Origin: an uncultured Alphaproteobacteria bacterium | GTDB taxonomy: Bacteria; Pseudomonadota; Alphaproteobacteria; Caulobacterales; Caulobacteraceae | DNA: 64,000 bases | Direction: 5' to 3' | Assembly: GCA_903822175.1 (NCBI GenBank) | Contig: CAIJOB010000040.1 | Span: forward strand, 248,001-312,000 | Shown: positions 44,614 to 53,682 of the stretch, in pieces | Layout: each line of letters begins with the position of its first letter | Position numbering within the stretch: position 1 is the stretch's first letter | Notes under the pieces: generated by a model | Seen by the model: only the letters and a program-made list of their open reading frames with translations | Databases searched by the model: none | What the model was told of the DNA's origin: nothing | Made by a program: the position numbers and the translations under genes

Positions 44614-45109
44614 GCCGCGCGCTCCCCCCAAACCTCGTGATCCGCGCGACCTGAAGGGCAAGCGCGGCTTCAGCATGGTGCAGGTCGTCAGCGCCGTGGT
44701 GGTGCTCACCGCGGGTGTCGGCCTGATCACCTTCCAGCTGGTCAAGGACCGCCAGACCTCGGTGGACACCTTCAAGACCTGGCAGGTGAAGGGGCCGCCC
44801 TGCCCGTCGATGAGCGAGGCCGACTTCCAGGCCAAGCGCTACACCGCGCTGAAGACCTTCGACTACGACGGCACGACCATCGGCCGCACGGCGGGCGACG
44901 CCAACTGCCAGGACGTCAAATCCGGCGGCGGCAAGGGCTTTTCCACCGACAAGGTCTGCCAGTTCACCAGCCCGGCGACGCTGACGGTGACCGTCAAGGG
45001 CGCGAAGTATTTCTTCGTGCCGGGCGCAGGCCAGCCGTCCAGCCTCTACGTCCACCACGATGTGCCGAGCTGCATCATGGCGTCGAACTTCACCCTGCAG
45101 ACCGAATAG
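44603..45109 (+). CDS. Membrane-anchored hypothetical protein
   Basis: 168 residues from ATG 44603, which overlaps the Trm112-like stop. A basic, Pro-rich N-terminus ([20 protein letters not shown]) precedes one membrane helix (about 26-45), and the remainder would be periplasmic. Four cysteines (PPCPSM, ANCQDV, KVCQF, PSCIM) could form two disulfides. I do not recognise the family. It is 12 bp upstream of the PLP-enzyme gene and probably in its operon. Confidence 0.7.
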   Translation: MPTKPRAPPKPRDPRDLKGKRGFSMVQVVSAVVVLTAGVGLITFQLVKDRQTSVDTFKTWQVKGPPCPSMSEADFQAKRYTALKTFDYDGTTIGRTAGDANCQDVKSGGGKGFSTDKVCQFTSPATLTVTVKGAKYFFVPGAGQPSSLYVHHDVPSCIMASNFTLQTE

Positions 45110-45121
45110 GCGGCGACCCCG

Positions 45122-46354
45122 ATGCGCCGCCCGCTGCCGCAGACCGGCGCCGCCTGGCCCACCCTGCAGGCTGAAATGGCCGACTACGCCACCGGCGACG
45201 TCCGCTGGCGCGACGGCAAGACCGCCGTCTACGTGTTCAACGCCGGCCGGGACGTCGAGCAGGTGCAGAAGGAGGCCTACGCCCTCTTCCAGTCGGAGAA
45301 CGGCCTGGGCCCCGCCGCCTTCCCGAGCCTCAAGCGCATGGAGGAGGAAGTCGTGGGCTTCGGCTTGGGCCTGCTGCACGGCCCGGACGAGGCGTCCGGC
45401 GTCATCACCTCCGGCGGCACCGATTCCATCACCATGGCGGTCAAGGCCGCCCGCGACTTCGCCCGCAAGAGCCGAAGCGTCACCGGCCCGCTCAACCTCG
45501 TCCTGCCAAGATCGGCCCACCCGGCCTTCGACAAGGCCTGCGCGCTGATGGAGATCGAGGTGCGGCGGACCCCGCTCACCGCCGGCTACCTCGCCGATCC
45601 CGCCGCCATGGGCGCCGCGGCCGACGCCGCCACGATCATGATCGTCGGCTCCGCGCCGAACTTTCCCTACGGCCTGATCGACCCGATCGAGGCGCTCTCC
45701 GACCTCGCCCTGGCCCGCGACCTCTGGCTGCACGTGGACGCCTGCGTCGGTGGCTACATCGCCCCCTTCGTGCGGATGAACGGCGGCGACATCCCGCCCT
45801 TCGATTTTGAGCTTCCGGGCGTGCGCTCGATCAGCGCCGACCTGCACAAGTACGGCTACTGCGCCAAGGGCGCGTCCACGGTCTTCTTCCGCTCCGCCGA
45901 GCTGCAGAAATATATGACCTTCGATTTCCGCGATTGGCCGGGCGGCCGGATGGTCACCCCGACCCTGGCCGGCACCCGCCCGGGTGGCGCGATCTCAGCG
46001 GCCTGGGCGGTGATGAATTTCCTCGGCGTCGAGGGCTACCGCGCCAAGCATGCCCTGGTCACCCAGGCCCGCGAGACCATCGCCGCCGGGGTCGAGGCGC
46101 TGGGCTTCCGCGTCCTGGGCGGGCCGCAGCTGGGCATCCTCGCCTTCACCCGAGACGACGCCGACTGCATGGCGCTCTGGGCCAAGCTGCGCGAGCGCGG
46201 CTGGTTCACCGGGGTAACCACCGAGCCCAAGAGCCTGCACCTGATGCTCTCGCCGGTGCATGCCCAGGTGGCGGACGAATACATCGCCGACGTAAAATGG
46301 GCGCTGGGCGGGGTGGGTGCCGGCGCGGCCAAGGTCGAGCCCCGCTACTCCTAG
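45122..46354 (+). CDS. PLP-dependent decarboxylase/sphingosine-1-phosphate lyase-like
   Basis: 410 residues. It belongs to the group II decarboxylase fold. The PLP lysine is K243 in SADLHKYGYCAKG, the ring-binding aspartate is D206 in LHVDACVGGY, and GVITSGGTDSITMAVKA is the phosphate cup. SAPNFPYGLIDPIEAL and HKYGY...KG are the S1P lyase signatures rather than those of glutamate decarboxylase. S1P lyase cleaves long-chain base phosphate to an aldehyde and phosphoethanolamine. Caulobacterales make ceramides, so a role in sphingolipid turnover is plausible. A nested repeat starts at its stop. Confidence 0.85.
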   Translation: MRRPLPQTGAAWPTLQAEMADYATGDVRWRDGKTAVYVFNAGRDVEQVQKEAYALFQSENGLGPAAFPSLKRMEEEVVGFGLGLLHGPDEASGVITSGGTDSITMAVKAARDFARKSRSVTGPLNLVLPRSAHPAFDKACALMEIEVRRTPLTAGYLADPAAMGAAADAATIMIVGSAPNFPYGLIDPIEALSDLALARDLWLHVDACVGGYIAPFVRMNGGDIPPFDFELPGVRSISADLHKYGYCAKGASTVFFRSAELQKYMTFDFRDWPGGRMVTPTLAGTRPGGAISAAWAVMNFLGVEGYRAKHALVTQARETIAAGVEALGFRVLGGPQLGILAFTRDDADCMALWAKLRERGWFTGVTTEPKSLHLMLSPVHAQVADEYIADVKWALGGVGAGAAKVEPRYS

Positions 46355-46520
46355 TTCCTCCCTTGCGAAGCGGGGGAGGTGGCTCAACGCCCCGCGTCGA
46401 GACGGAGGGGGCAAGCGGCGAGCAGATTCTGAACGGAGGGAAGCCACGACTTGCCCCCTCCGTCTCGCGCTTGCAGCGCGATCCACCTCCCCCGTCGTCT
46501 TCGCGACAAGGGAGGAACTT
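46352..46520. repeat. Nested inverted repeat element (family A, copy 3)
   Basis: Outer arms AGTTCCTCCCTTG (46353-46365) and its complement (46507-46519). A second pair lies near 46371-46381 and 46483-46493 (GGGGGAGGTGG/CCACCTCCCCC). An inner 17 bp perfect pair is at 46399-46415 and 46450-46466. The unit starts in the stop codon of the PLP enzyme gene and ends 6 bp before the stop of the convergent hydroxylase. Confidence 0.92.
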
Positions 46521-46525
46521 AAGAG

Positions 46526-47788
46526 CTACAGCGCCTCGCCCCGCAGCAACCGCGGCAAATCCCCCACCGCGCCGCCGGCCTCCTGCATGAAGAACCGCCT
46601 TGCCGGGCCGATCCGGTTGACCGCCGCCATGCCGGCGCCCCTAGCCAGCCGCAGCACAGGATTGTCGTTGGAGAACAGACGCACGAAGGCGTCGGCGGCG
46701 AGTGAGATGCTGACGGTGTCCAGCCGTCGCCAGGCGGCGTAGCGCTCCAGCACGACCTCCGAACCGATGTCTTCGCCGAGCCGCATCGCCTCGACCAGGG
46801 TCTGCGCCAGCGCAGCGGCGCCCTTCAGGCCCAGGTTCAGCCCCTGGCCAGCGATCGGGTGGATGCCGTGGGCGGCGTCGCCCAGCAGGGCCGCGCGGGG
46901 GGCCGCGAACCGCTCGGCAAGCTGCAGGCTGAGCGGATAGGTGAACATCGGCCCCTCGACGGTGACTGTGCCTAGGAAGTCGCCGAACCGGCGGTCCAGG
47001 TGCGCCTGGAAGATCTCCGGCCGCGCGGATTTCAGCGCGGCGCCCCGGGCCCGGCTCTCGGTCCACACCAGGCTCGCGCGGTTGTCGGTGAGCGGCAGGA
47101 TGGCGAACGGGCCGCCGGGCAGGAAATATTCGTGCGCCACGCCTTCGTGCGGGCGCTCCATCTGCACGGTCGCCACCACGCCAGTCTGCGGATAGTCCCA
47201 GCCTACCGCGCCGATCCCCGCCTCGCTGCGGATCACCGAACCCCGGCCTTCCGCGCCCACGGCCACCGGCGCGCGCAGCTCGCGGCCGTCGGCCAACGTC
47301 ACCACCGCCTCACGCGGCCCGAAGCTCGCCCTGGCCACCTTGGCCGGCGCCAGCACCGTGATGCCGGCGTCGATCACGCCCTTCGCCAGGGCGGCGCGGA
47401 TATGGCGGTTTTCCAGCAGGTAGCCGAGCGGCTCGCCATCCGAGCTGTCGGCGATCTCGGCCGAGTCGAAGCGCAGGAAGAAGGGTCCCGTCCCATGGCT
47501 GGCGGCGCCCGGCGTCTGGCCGTCGGTGACCAGGATCTGCTCGATCCGCTGCGCATGCGGCTCCAGCGCAGCGCCGACGCCCAAGGCCTTCCACTGGCGG
47601 AAGGCGGCATAGGCGATAGCCGAAGCGCGGCCGTCGAAGGTCGGCGCCACCTGGGCGTCGAACACCACCGGGTCGATCAGGACCGGCTTGAGGCCCGCCT
47701 GGTGCAGCGCCAGCGCCAACGTCGCCCCGGCGATCCCCGCGCCGGCGATGATGACGTCTATGTCCTTGGGGACCTCGCCGTCCGCCAT
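46526..47788 (-). CDS. UbiH/UbiF/COQ6-type FAD hydroxylase
   Basis: 420 residues from ATG 47788. It has the FAD motif VIIAGAGIAGATLALALHQA, VGAEGRGSVIRSEAGI near the middle, and the family signature LLGDAAHGIHPIAGQGLNLG. Such enzymes hydroxylate the ubiquinone ring. Which position it acts on cannot be told, because alphaproteobacteria use UbiL, UbiM and UbiH variants. It lies 4 bp behind fabI and is probably co-transcribed with it. Confidence 0.9.
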   Translation of the reverse strand: MADGEVPKDIDVIIAGAGIAGATLALALHQAGLKPVLIDPVVFDAQVAPTFDGRASAIAYAAFRQWKALGVGAALEPHAQRIEQILVTDGQTPGAASHGTGPFFLRFDSAEIADSSDGEPLGYLLENRHIRAALAKGVIDAGITVLAPAKVARASFGPREAVVTLADGRELRAPVAVGAEGRGSVIRSEAGIGAVGWDYPQTGVVATVQMERPHEGVAHEYFLPGGPFAILPLTDNRASLVWTESRARGAALKSARPEIFQAHLDRRFGDFLGTVTVEGPMFTYPLSLQLAERFAAPRAALLGDAAHGIHPIAGQGLNLGLKGAAALAQTLVEAMRLGEDIGSEVVLERYAAWRRLDTVSISLAADAFVRLFSNDNPVLRLARGAGMAAVNRIGPARRFFMQEAGGAVGDLPRLLRGEAL

Positions 47789-47792
47789 GGCC

Positions 47793-48614
47793 CTAGCCCT
47801 CCGGGGCCTCGTCTTCGCGGAAGCCCATGATGTGGAAGCCGGCATCGACGTGGATCACCTCGCCGGTGGTCGACAGGCCCAGGTCGCTCAGCAGCCAGAG
47901 CGCCGCGCCCGCGACGCCCTCCATGGAGGTGTCCTCCTGCATGGCCGAGAGGCTGCGGCCCTTGGCGAGCATGCCGCGCCCACCGGAAATCCCGGCCAGC
48001 GATAGAGTCTTCATGGCGCCGGGCGAGAGCGCGTTCACCCGGATGCCCTTGGGCCCCAGGTCGCGCGCCGCATAGCGCATCGCGGCTTCCAGCGCCGCCT
48101 TGGCCACGCCCATGGTGTTGTAGTTCGGGATGGCCCGCTCCGAGCCCATGTAGGTCAGCGTCAGGATCGAGCCGCCGGTCTCCGGCATCAGCTCGGCGGC
48201 GCGGCGCGCACAGTCCACGAAGCTGAAGGCCGAGATATCGAGGGCGCGCAGGAAGCCTTCGCGGGTGGTGTTTTCGACGAAGGAGCCCTTCAGCTCGTCC
48301 TTGTTGGCGAAGGCGATGGCGTGGAGGAAGAAATCGATCTGGCCGAAGGCGTCCTTCACCGTGGCGAAGGCGGCATCCATGGCCGCGTCGTCCTGCACGT
48401 CCACCGGCGCCAGCACCTTCACCCCAATGCTGTCGGCCAGCGGCTGCACGCGGCGTTCCATGCCCGGCAGGTGCAGGAAGGCGATCTCCGCGCCCTGGGC
48501 GGCCAGCTGGCTGGCGATGCCCCAGGCGATCGACTGGTGGTTGGCCACCCCTGTCACGATTCCGCGCTTGCCGCGCATGAGCTCGCCCTTGGGCATCTGA
48601 TAGTCTTCGGCCAC
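47793..48614 (-). CDS. fabI: Enoyl-ACP reductase (NADH), FabI
   Basis: 273 residues from GTG 48614 (GGGAG 8 bases upstream). KRGIVTGVANHQSIAWGIAS is the N-terminal FabI nucleotide motif, and the active-site pattern is in TYMGSERAIPNYNTMGVAKA (Y-x6-K). It reduces trans-2-enoyl-ACP in fatty-acid elongation and is the triclosan target. It is third in fabA-fabB-fabI, 158 bp behind fabB, and precedes the ubiquinone hydroxylase-like gene. Confidence 0.95.
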   Translation of the reverse strand: MAEDYQMPKGELMRGKRGIVTGVANHQSIAWGIASQLAAQGAEIAFLHLPGMERRVQPLADSIGVKVLAPVDVQDDAAMDAAFATVKDAFGQIDFFLHAIAFANKDELKGSFVENTTREGFLRALDISAFSFVDCARRAAELMPETGGSILTLTYMGSERAIPNYNTMGVAKAALEAAMRYAARDLGPKGIRVNALSPGAMKTLSLAGISGGRGMLAKGRSLSAMQEDTSMEGVAGAALWLLSDLGLSTTGEVIHVDAGFHIMGFREDEAPEG

Positions 48615-48772
48615 GTAGCGTCTCCCTCGCCGTTTCGCCATCCCGGGAAGGGTTGTGGCCGCGCCTCGAAGCCAAGGCAAGCCGGCAATCCTTCCGCGTC
48701 CCTAGCGCAGCGACGGAGGGAGAAGAGGCGCGCCTCTAGACCTTGGCCATCACCAGACAGCCGCCCGGCGCG

Positions 48773-49984
48773 CTACACGCGCGCCATGACAAGGCACCCA
48801 TTCGTCCCGCCAAACCCGAACGAGTTGGACATCACCGTTTCCAGCGGCTTGTCGGAGCGTTCCAGCAGGATCGGCAGGTCGGCGAACTCCGGGTCGAGGG
48901 TCGCGATATTGGCGCTCTTGGCCGCGAAGCCGTTGTTGAGCATCAGCAGGCAATAGATCGCCTCCTGCGCGCCGGCGGCGCCAAGGCTGTGTCCGGTCAG
49001 CGACTTGGTGGACGAGATCAGGGGCGGCTTGGCCCCGAACACGCCCCGCACCGCCTCCATCTCGCGGCTGTCGCCCACCGGCGTCGAGGTGCCGTGCGGG
49101 TTCAGGTAGTCGATGGTCCGGCCGCCGATCGTCGACATGGCGAGCTTCATGCAGCGCACCGCGCCCTCGCCCGACGGGGCGACCATGTCGTAGCCGTCGG
49201 AGTTGGCCGCGTAGCCGATGATCTCGCCATAGATCTTCGCGCCGCGGGCCTTGGCGTGTTCGTACTCTTCCAGCACCACGATCCCGCCGCCGCCGGCGAT
49301 CACGAAGCCGTCGCGGTCCTTGTCATAGGCGCGGCTGGCCACGGCCGGCGTCGCGTTGAAGTTCGAGCTCATGGCGCCCATGGCGTCGAACATGACGCTC
49401 AAGGTCCAGTCGAGCTCCTCGACGCCGCCGGCGAAGACGATGTCCTGCTTGCCCATGATGATCTGCTCGGCGCCGACCCCGATGCAGTGGGCAGACGTCG
49501 CGCAGGCCGAGGAGATCGAGAAGTTCAGGCCCTTGATCTTGAACCAGGTGGCCAGCACCGCGCTCGCGCCCGAACTCATCGCCTTGGGGACGGCGAAGGG
49601 GCCGACGCGCTTGGGACCCTTGGTGCGGGTGATCTCGGCGGCCTCGACGATGGCGCGGGTGGAGGGGCCGCCCGAGCCGACGATCAGGCCGGTGCGCTCG
49701 TTGGAGACCTCGGCCTCTTCCAGCCCGGCGTCGGCGATCGCCTGCTCCATGGCCAGGTGGCCGAAGGCCGTGCCTTGGGCCAGGAACCGCGCGGCGCGGC
49801 GGTCGACCATGGATTCCCAGTCGATCTGCGGCGGCGCATGCACATGGCAGCGGAAGCCGAGCTCGGCATATTCCGGCGCGGCCACCACGCCCGAGCGGGC
49901 GTCCCGAAGGGAGGCCAGCACTTCATTGGCGTTGTTGCCGATCGAGGAGACGACACCCATCCCGGTGACGACGACGCGACGCAT
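48773..49984 (-). CDS. fabB: Beta-ketoacyl-ACP synthase I, FabB
   Basis: 403 residues, a complete thiolase fold. The nucleophile is C161 in [12 protein letters not shown]. The two histidines are in [11 protein letters not shown] and [11 protein letters not shown]. The sequence [20 protein letters not shown] starts the fold. It elongates unsaturated cis-3-decenoyl-ACP and needs FabA's product. It sits 26 bp behind fabA. The 158 bp to fabI hold a short GC-rich stretch but no gene. Confidence 0.96.
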   Translation of the reverse strand: MRRVVVTGMGVVSSIGNNANEVLASLRDARSGVVAAPEYAELGFRCHVHAPPQIDWESMVDRRAARFLAQGTAFGHLAMEQAIADAGLEEAEVSNERTGLIVGSGGPSTRAIVEAAEITRTKGPKRVGPFAVPKAMSSGASAVLATWFKIKGLNFSISSACATSAHCIGVGAEQIIMGKQDIVFAGGVEELDWTLSVMFDAMGAMSSNFNATPAVASRAYDKDRDGFVIAGGGGIVVLEEYEHAKARGAKIYGEIIGYAANSDGYDMVAPSGEGAVRCMKLAMSTIGGRTIDYLNPHGTSTPVGDSREMEAVRGVFGAKPPLISSTKSLTGHSLGAAGAQEAIYCLLMLNNGFAAKSANIATLDPEFADLPILLERSDKPLETVMSNSFGFGGTNGCLVMARV

Positions 49985-50010
49985 GGTTTCCTTCCGAATA
50001 CGCGGCCTTC

Positions 50011-50526
50011 TCAGGACCGCTGCGAGAGACCGACGCGGAGATCAAGCGCCGTATAGATGGGGTTTCCGTCGGCTTCCAAAACCCCGTCGCCGACGCCCAT
50101 CACCAGGCGCCGGTTTATGACGCGCTTCATATCGACCTTATAGGTCACCTTTTTTATGGACGGCGTCACCTCGCCGCCGAAGCGGACTTCGCCGCAGCCG
50201 AGCGCGCGGCCGCTGCCCTTGCCGCCGATCCAGCCCAGGTAGAAGCCGACCAGCTGCCAGAGCGCGTCGAGGCCGAGGCTTCCCGGCATCACCGGGTCGC
50301 CCAGGAAGTGGCAGTCGAAGAACCAGAGGTCCGGATTGATGTCGAACTCGGCCTCGATGTAGCCCTTGCCATGCGAGCCGCCGTCGGCGTTGATCTTGGT
50401 GATCCGGTCGAACAGCAGCATTGGCGGGGCCGGCAGCTGGGCGTTGCCCGGGCCGTACATCTCGCCGCGCGCGCAGGTCATCAGCTCGTCGAAGCTGAAC
50501 TGGTGCTGGGCCTTGGGATCACTCAT
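50011..50526 (-). CDS. fabA: Beta-hydroxydecanoyl-ACP dehydratase/isomerase, FabA
   Basis: 171 residues, the normal FabA length. The active His73 and Asp87 are in [20 protein letters not shown], which is the hot-dog fold signature. FabA makes trans-2-decenoyl-ACP and isomerises it to the cis-3 form, the branch to unsaturated fatty acids. It heads fabA-fabB-fabI on the minus strand. No Irr gene is adjacent. Confidence 0.97.
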   Translation of the reverse strand: MSDPKAQHQFSFDELMTCARGEMYGPGNAQLPAPPMLLFDRITKINADGGSHGKGYIEAEFDINPDLWFFDCHFLGDPVMPGSLGLDALWQLVGFYLGWIGGKGSGRALGCGEVRFGGEVTPSIKKVTYKVDMKRVINRRLVMGVGDGVLEADGNPIYTALDLRVGLSQRS

Positions 50527-50601
50527 CTGCCGTTCCGATTCATCTGGAGGTTGGCCCTAGCAGAGCCGCACCCACCGCTCAATGGCGCCGCAAGGGGGCG
50601 C

Positions 50602-51156
50602 TCAGGACCCGCCTTGGCGACATTGCGGGCCATCTGTGGTGCCCCAAAGGGCGCCTTCGCGCACCCAGCCCGAGGCGTGATCCGCCTTCACCTTGCACCA
50701 GCCCTTGTCGCAGCGATCCAACGTGGCGAGCGCCTTGGGGTTCAAATAGGCCGAGGCCTTGAAGCCTTCCTTGGGGCGTTTCAACAGTTCGACCGGTCGA
50801 GCGGACATGTTGATCGTGGTGCGCCGCCCGTCTGTCGTCCGCTTGTGCACCCAGGCGAGCGTCCCCTCCGGATCACAGACGCGCCGCCATTCACTCGTCT
50901 CGGCGATCACCTGCAGCGGCAGGCCGCGCACGCGGTAGACGAACAACAGCTTGTGGTCGTCGCCGGGGCCGGCCCGGGCGTTCACCTTGTCGAATTTCAG
51001 CGAGACATAGCGCGGCACCGGCATGCCCGAGGGCGTCTGGCGCTCGGCGCCCTTGTCAGGCGTCTTGGGACCCGCGCCGGCCTGGCCCGCCAGCATCAGG
51101 GCGACCGCCAGACCGAGCGCCGCGTTTTTTAGCAAACCACGCTCCACCCTTACCAA
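50602..51156 (-). CDS. Exported SH3-like domain protein
   Basis: 184 residues with a signal peptide (LKNAALGLAVALMLAGQAGA). Two SH3b-like units follow: VSLKFDKVNARAGPGDDHKL and, near the C-terminus, LDRCDKGWCKVKADHASGWV. This is the PF06347 (DUF1058) type common in alphaproteobacteria, thought to bind cell wall or mediate protein contacts in the periplasm. The cysteine pair C-x4-C could form a disulfide. It is divergent from the hydroxyacid dehydrogenase gene. Confidence 0.87.
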   Translation of the reverse strand: MVRVERGLLKNAALGLAVALMLAGQAGAGPKTPDKGAERQTPSGMPVPRYVSLKFDKVNARAGPGDDHKLLFVYRVRGLPLQVIAETSEWRRVCDPEGTLAWVHKRTTDGRRTTINMSARPVELLKRPKEGFKASAYLNPKALATLDRCDKGWCKVKADHASGWVREGALWGTTDGPQCRQGGS

Positions 51157-51294
51157 TTGCCGCGCCTCGCTTGGCCGTACCTGACGCCTTTGCTAGAGGT
51201 TCTAGCAACACGGAAGCGCCGGTGAAGCGGCGTTTGGAAACGCGCCCTCTTCACGGCCCCCAATCTCAAGCCACACCCCAATTTCAAGGCAGAC

Positions 51295-52281
51295 ATGGCC
51301 GCCCGCAAGCCGAAAGTCATCGTCACGCGCAAACTCCCCGATCCGGTGGAGACGCGCATGCGCGAGTTGTTCGACACCGAGCTCAATCACACCGACGAGC
51401 CGATGAGCCGCGCCCAGCTGGCCGACGCGGTGTCCCGCGCCGATGTGCTGGCGCCCACAATCACCGACAGGATCGACGAGGCCCTGCTGGAAAAGGCGGG
51501 GCCGAAGCTGAAGCTGATCGCCAGCTTCGGGGTCGGCGTCGACCACATCGACGTCGCCGCCGCCAACGCCAAGGGCATCACCGTCACCAATACGCCGGGC
51601 GTGCTGACCGAAGACACCGCCGACCTGACCATGGCGCTGATCATGGCGGTGGCCCGCCGCATCGTCGAAGGCGCCAACGTCGCCGAGGCCGGCGATTTCC
51701 ACGGCTGGACCCCCACCTGGATGATGGGCCACCGGATCACCGGCAAGCGGCTGGGGATCATCGGCATGGGCCGGATCGGCCAGGCGGTCGCCCGCCGCGC
51801 CAAGGCCTTTGGCCTGCAGATCCACTACCACAACCGAAAACCGGTCTCCTCGCGCATCGCCGAGGAGCTGGAGGCGACCTATTGGGACAGCCTCGACCAG
51901 ATGCTGGCCCGGATGGACATCGTCTCGGTCCACTCGCCACACACGCCGGCCACCTATCACCTGCTCTCCGCGCGCCGCCTGAAGCTGCTGCAGCCTCACG
52001 CCCTCCTGATCAACACCGCCCGCGGCGAGATCATCGACGAGACCGCGCTGGCCGAACTGCTGCGCTCAGGAGCCATCGCCGGCGCGGGCCTCGACGTCTT
52101 CGAGTTCGAGCCGAAGATCAATCCGAAGCTGCTCGGCCTCAACAACGCCGTCCTGCTCCCCCACCTCGGCTCGGCCACCATCGAAGGCCGCATCGACATG
52201 GGCGAAAAGGTGATCATCAACATCCGCACCTGGATGGACGGCCACAAGCCGCCCGACCGGGTCATTCCGTCGATGATGTGA
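51295..52281 (+). CDS. D-2-hydroxyacid dehydrogenase (glyoxylate/hydroxypyruvate reductase type)
   Basis: 328 residues. The nucleotide motif is LGIIGMGRIGQAVARRAKAF, the substrate Arg is in INTARGEIIDETAL, and the acid-base pair is Glu in DVFEFEPKINPK and His in LLPHLGSATIEGR. Basic HNRKPVSS after beta-2 favours NADP. Family members reduce glyoxylate, hydroxypyruvate or other 2-oxoacids. Its stop TGA begins a family B hairpin repeat. Confidence 0.92.
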   Translation: MAARKPKVIVTRKLPDPVETRMRELFDTELNHTDEPMSRAQLADAVSRADVLAPTITDRIDEALLEKAGPKLKLIASFGVGVDHIDVAAANAKGITVTNTPGVLTEDTADLTMALIMAVARRIVEGANVAEAGDFHGWTPTWMMGHRITGKRLGIIGMGRIGQAVARRAKAFGLQIHYHNRKPVSSRIAEELEATYWDSLDQMLARMDIVSVHSPHTPATYHLLSARRLKLLQPHALLINTARGEIIDETALAELLRSGAIAGAGLDVFEFEPKINPKLLGLNNAVLLPHLGSATIEGRIDMGEKVIINIRTWMDGHKPPDRVIPSMM

Positions 52282-52317
52282 CCGCGAAGCGAGTCATCCC
52301 GGCGAAAGCCGGGATCC
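52279..52317 (+). repeat. 39 bp GAAA-tetraloop hairpin repeat (family B, copy 2)
   Basis: It starts with the TGA of the dehydrogenase gene and continues CCGCGAAGCGAGTC. It forms the 8 bp stem ATCCCGGC-GAAA-GCCGGGAT. Relative to the copy at 33252-33290 one C-G pair is turned into G-C, so the hairpin is kept while the sequence changed. It contains one GANTC site. Confidence 0.9.
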
Positions 52318-52324
52318 AGGCAGC

Positions 52325-53071
52325 CTATCCGCCGCACACCGGACATTCCGGGTCCGCCCCAACCTTCACCGTCCGCGTCTCCGCCGCCAGGGCGTCGTAG
52401 ATCAACAGCCGCCCGGTCAGCGGCTCGCCCGCGCCGACGATCAGCTTGATCGCCTCCAGCGCCATCATCGAGCCGACCACGCCAGCGAGCGCCCCGACCA
52501 CGCCCACCGCCACGCAGGTCTCGGCGTCCGGCGGGATTTCGGGCACCAGGCAGCGGTAACAGGGCTTGGACCCGAACACGCCCACCTGCCCCGTCCAGCG
52601 GCCGATGGCGCCGGAGACCAGCGGCTTGCCGTGCCGCACGCAGGCGGCGTTGACCTCGTAGCGCACAGCGAAGTCGTCGGTGCCGTCGAGCACGATGTCG
52701 ACGCCATCACACAATTCGTCAGCTGTCGAAGCGTCAAAGGCGCCGTTGTAGCCGGCCACGAAGATGTGCGGATTGAGCGCGGCCAGCCGATCCGTGGCCG
52801 CCTCCGCCTTGGACCGGCCCAGGTCGTCCTCGGCGTAGAGCACCTGGCGCTGCAGATTGGACAGCTCGACGCTGTCCGGGTCGACGATGATCAGGGTCCC
52901 GACGCCCGCCGCCGCCAGGTAGAGCGCCGCGGGCGAGCCCAGGCCGCCGGCCCCGACGATCAGCGCGCTGGCCCCCTTCAGCTTCTGCTGGCCGGGCCCG
53001 CCAACCTCGCGCAGCACCAGATGGCGGGCGTAGCGCTCGATCTCGGTGTCGTTGAACAGCATGGCCGGCAT
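52325..53071 (-). CDS. moeB: MoeB/ThiF-family adenylyltransferase
   Basis: 248 residues (or 245 from the second ATG at 53062). VGAGGLGSPAALYLAAAGVG binds ATP; the arginine-finger segment is DPDSVELSNLQRQVLYAEDD, and DGTDDFAVRYEVN carries the metal aspartate. Structural zinc is bound by the pairs CYRC and CPVC, both intact. It adenylates the C-terminal glycine of MoaD or ThiS. No rhodanese domain or catalytic-Cys tail is fused. No moa or thi gene is near. Confidence 0.9.
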   Translation of the reverse strand: MPAMLFNDTEIERYARHLVLREVGGPGQQKLKGASALIVGAGGLGSPAALYLAAAGVGTLIIVDPDSVELSNLQRQVLYAEDDLGRSKAEAATDRLAALNPHIFVAGYNGAFDASTADELCDGVDIVLDGTDDFAVRYEVNAACVRHGKPLVSGAIGRWTGQVGVFGSKPCYRCLVPEIPPDAETCVAVGVVGALAGVVGSMMALEAIKLIVGAGEPLTGRLLIYDALAAETRTVKVGADPECPVCGG

Positions 53072-53140
53072 CTTGGCGTTAAGCGGCCTTGTCGCAAGAG
53101 GGCGCTGGCCCTCGATCAGGTCATCAAGGTCGAGAAGTCG

Positions 53141-53614
53141 TCAGCTCCGCTCGCGCCGCGCTTCCCAGATCGCCTTTTCCAGGGCCTGGGCGAACTCGCC
53201 GCGCTCCCGGGGCGACAGCGCCTGGGCCACCGCCACCTGTTTGCCGGAGAGCGCCAGGCTCAGGCCCACCGTGCGGTTCTCCTCGCGCACCACCGCCACA
53301 CGGGTGAAGGCGGTCGGGCTCTCCCAGACGGTGCGCGTCCAGTTGGGCGCCTCGTGGGTCACCACGATCTCCCGCGCGGTGATGGTCACCCTCTCGATCC
53401 TCCGCGCGGCGCGGAAGCTGACCATGAAGGCCACCAGGATCGCAGCCACGTCGATGCCCAGGAAGATCGGCACATAGATCGCGCCCATGTGGACGAACAC
53501 CGCCGCCGAGCAGCAGTTGGCGAGCGTCACCACACTGATCAGGATGATGAAGCCGCGCTCGGACAGCGAGCGATGCGGGGTGATCACCACGTCCATGTAG
53601 GTCTGGCCGAGCAT
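53141..53614 (-). CDS. DUF2244 family membrane protein
   Basis: 157 residues with two membrane helices (about 20-40 and 46-66) followed by a soluble beta-rich domain (EIVVTHEAPNWTRTVWESPT and REENRTVGLSLALSGKQVAV). This pattern is that of PF10003 (DUF2244). A C-terminal LSPRERGEFAQALEKAI is the typical end. Function unknown. It is divergent from nth. Confidence 0.88.
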   Translation of the reverse strand: MLGQTYMDVVITPHRSLSERGFIILISVVTLANCCSAAVFVHMGAIYVPIFLGIDVAAILVAFMVSFRAARRIERVTITAREIVVTHEAPNWTRTVWESPTAFTRVAVVREENRTVGLSLALSGKQVAVAQALSPRERGEFAQALEKAIWEARRERS

Positions 53615-53682
53615 GCGGACAGGAACATAGGCCCGAAAACCACCTTGGCGGAAGGGGCCTGCGCGGCCATCTTGCGCGCCGC

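Noticed and set aside
48615..48772. Sixth family A repeat between fabB and fabI
   Set aside because: A C/T-rich and G/A-rich pair (near 48690-48725) hints at a remnant, but arms and inner units are too short to claim.
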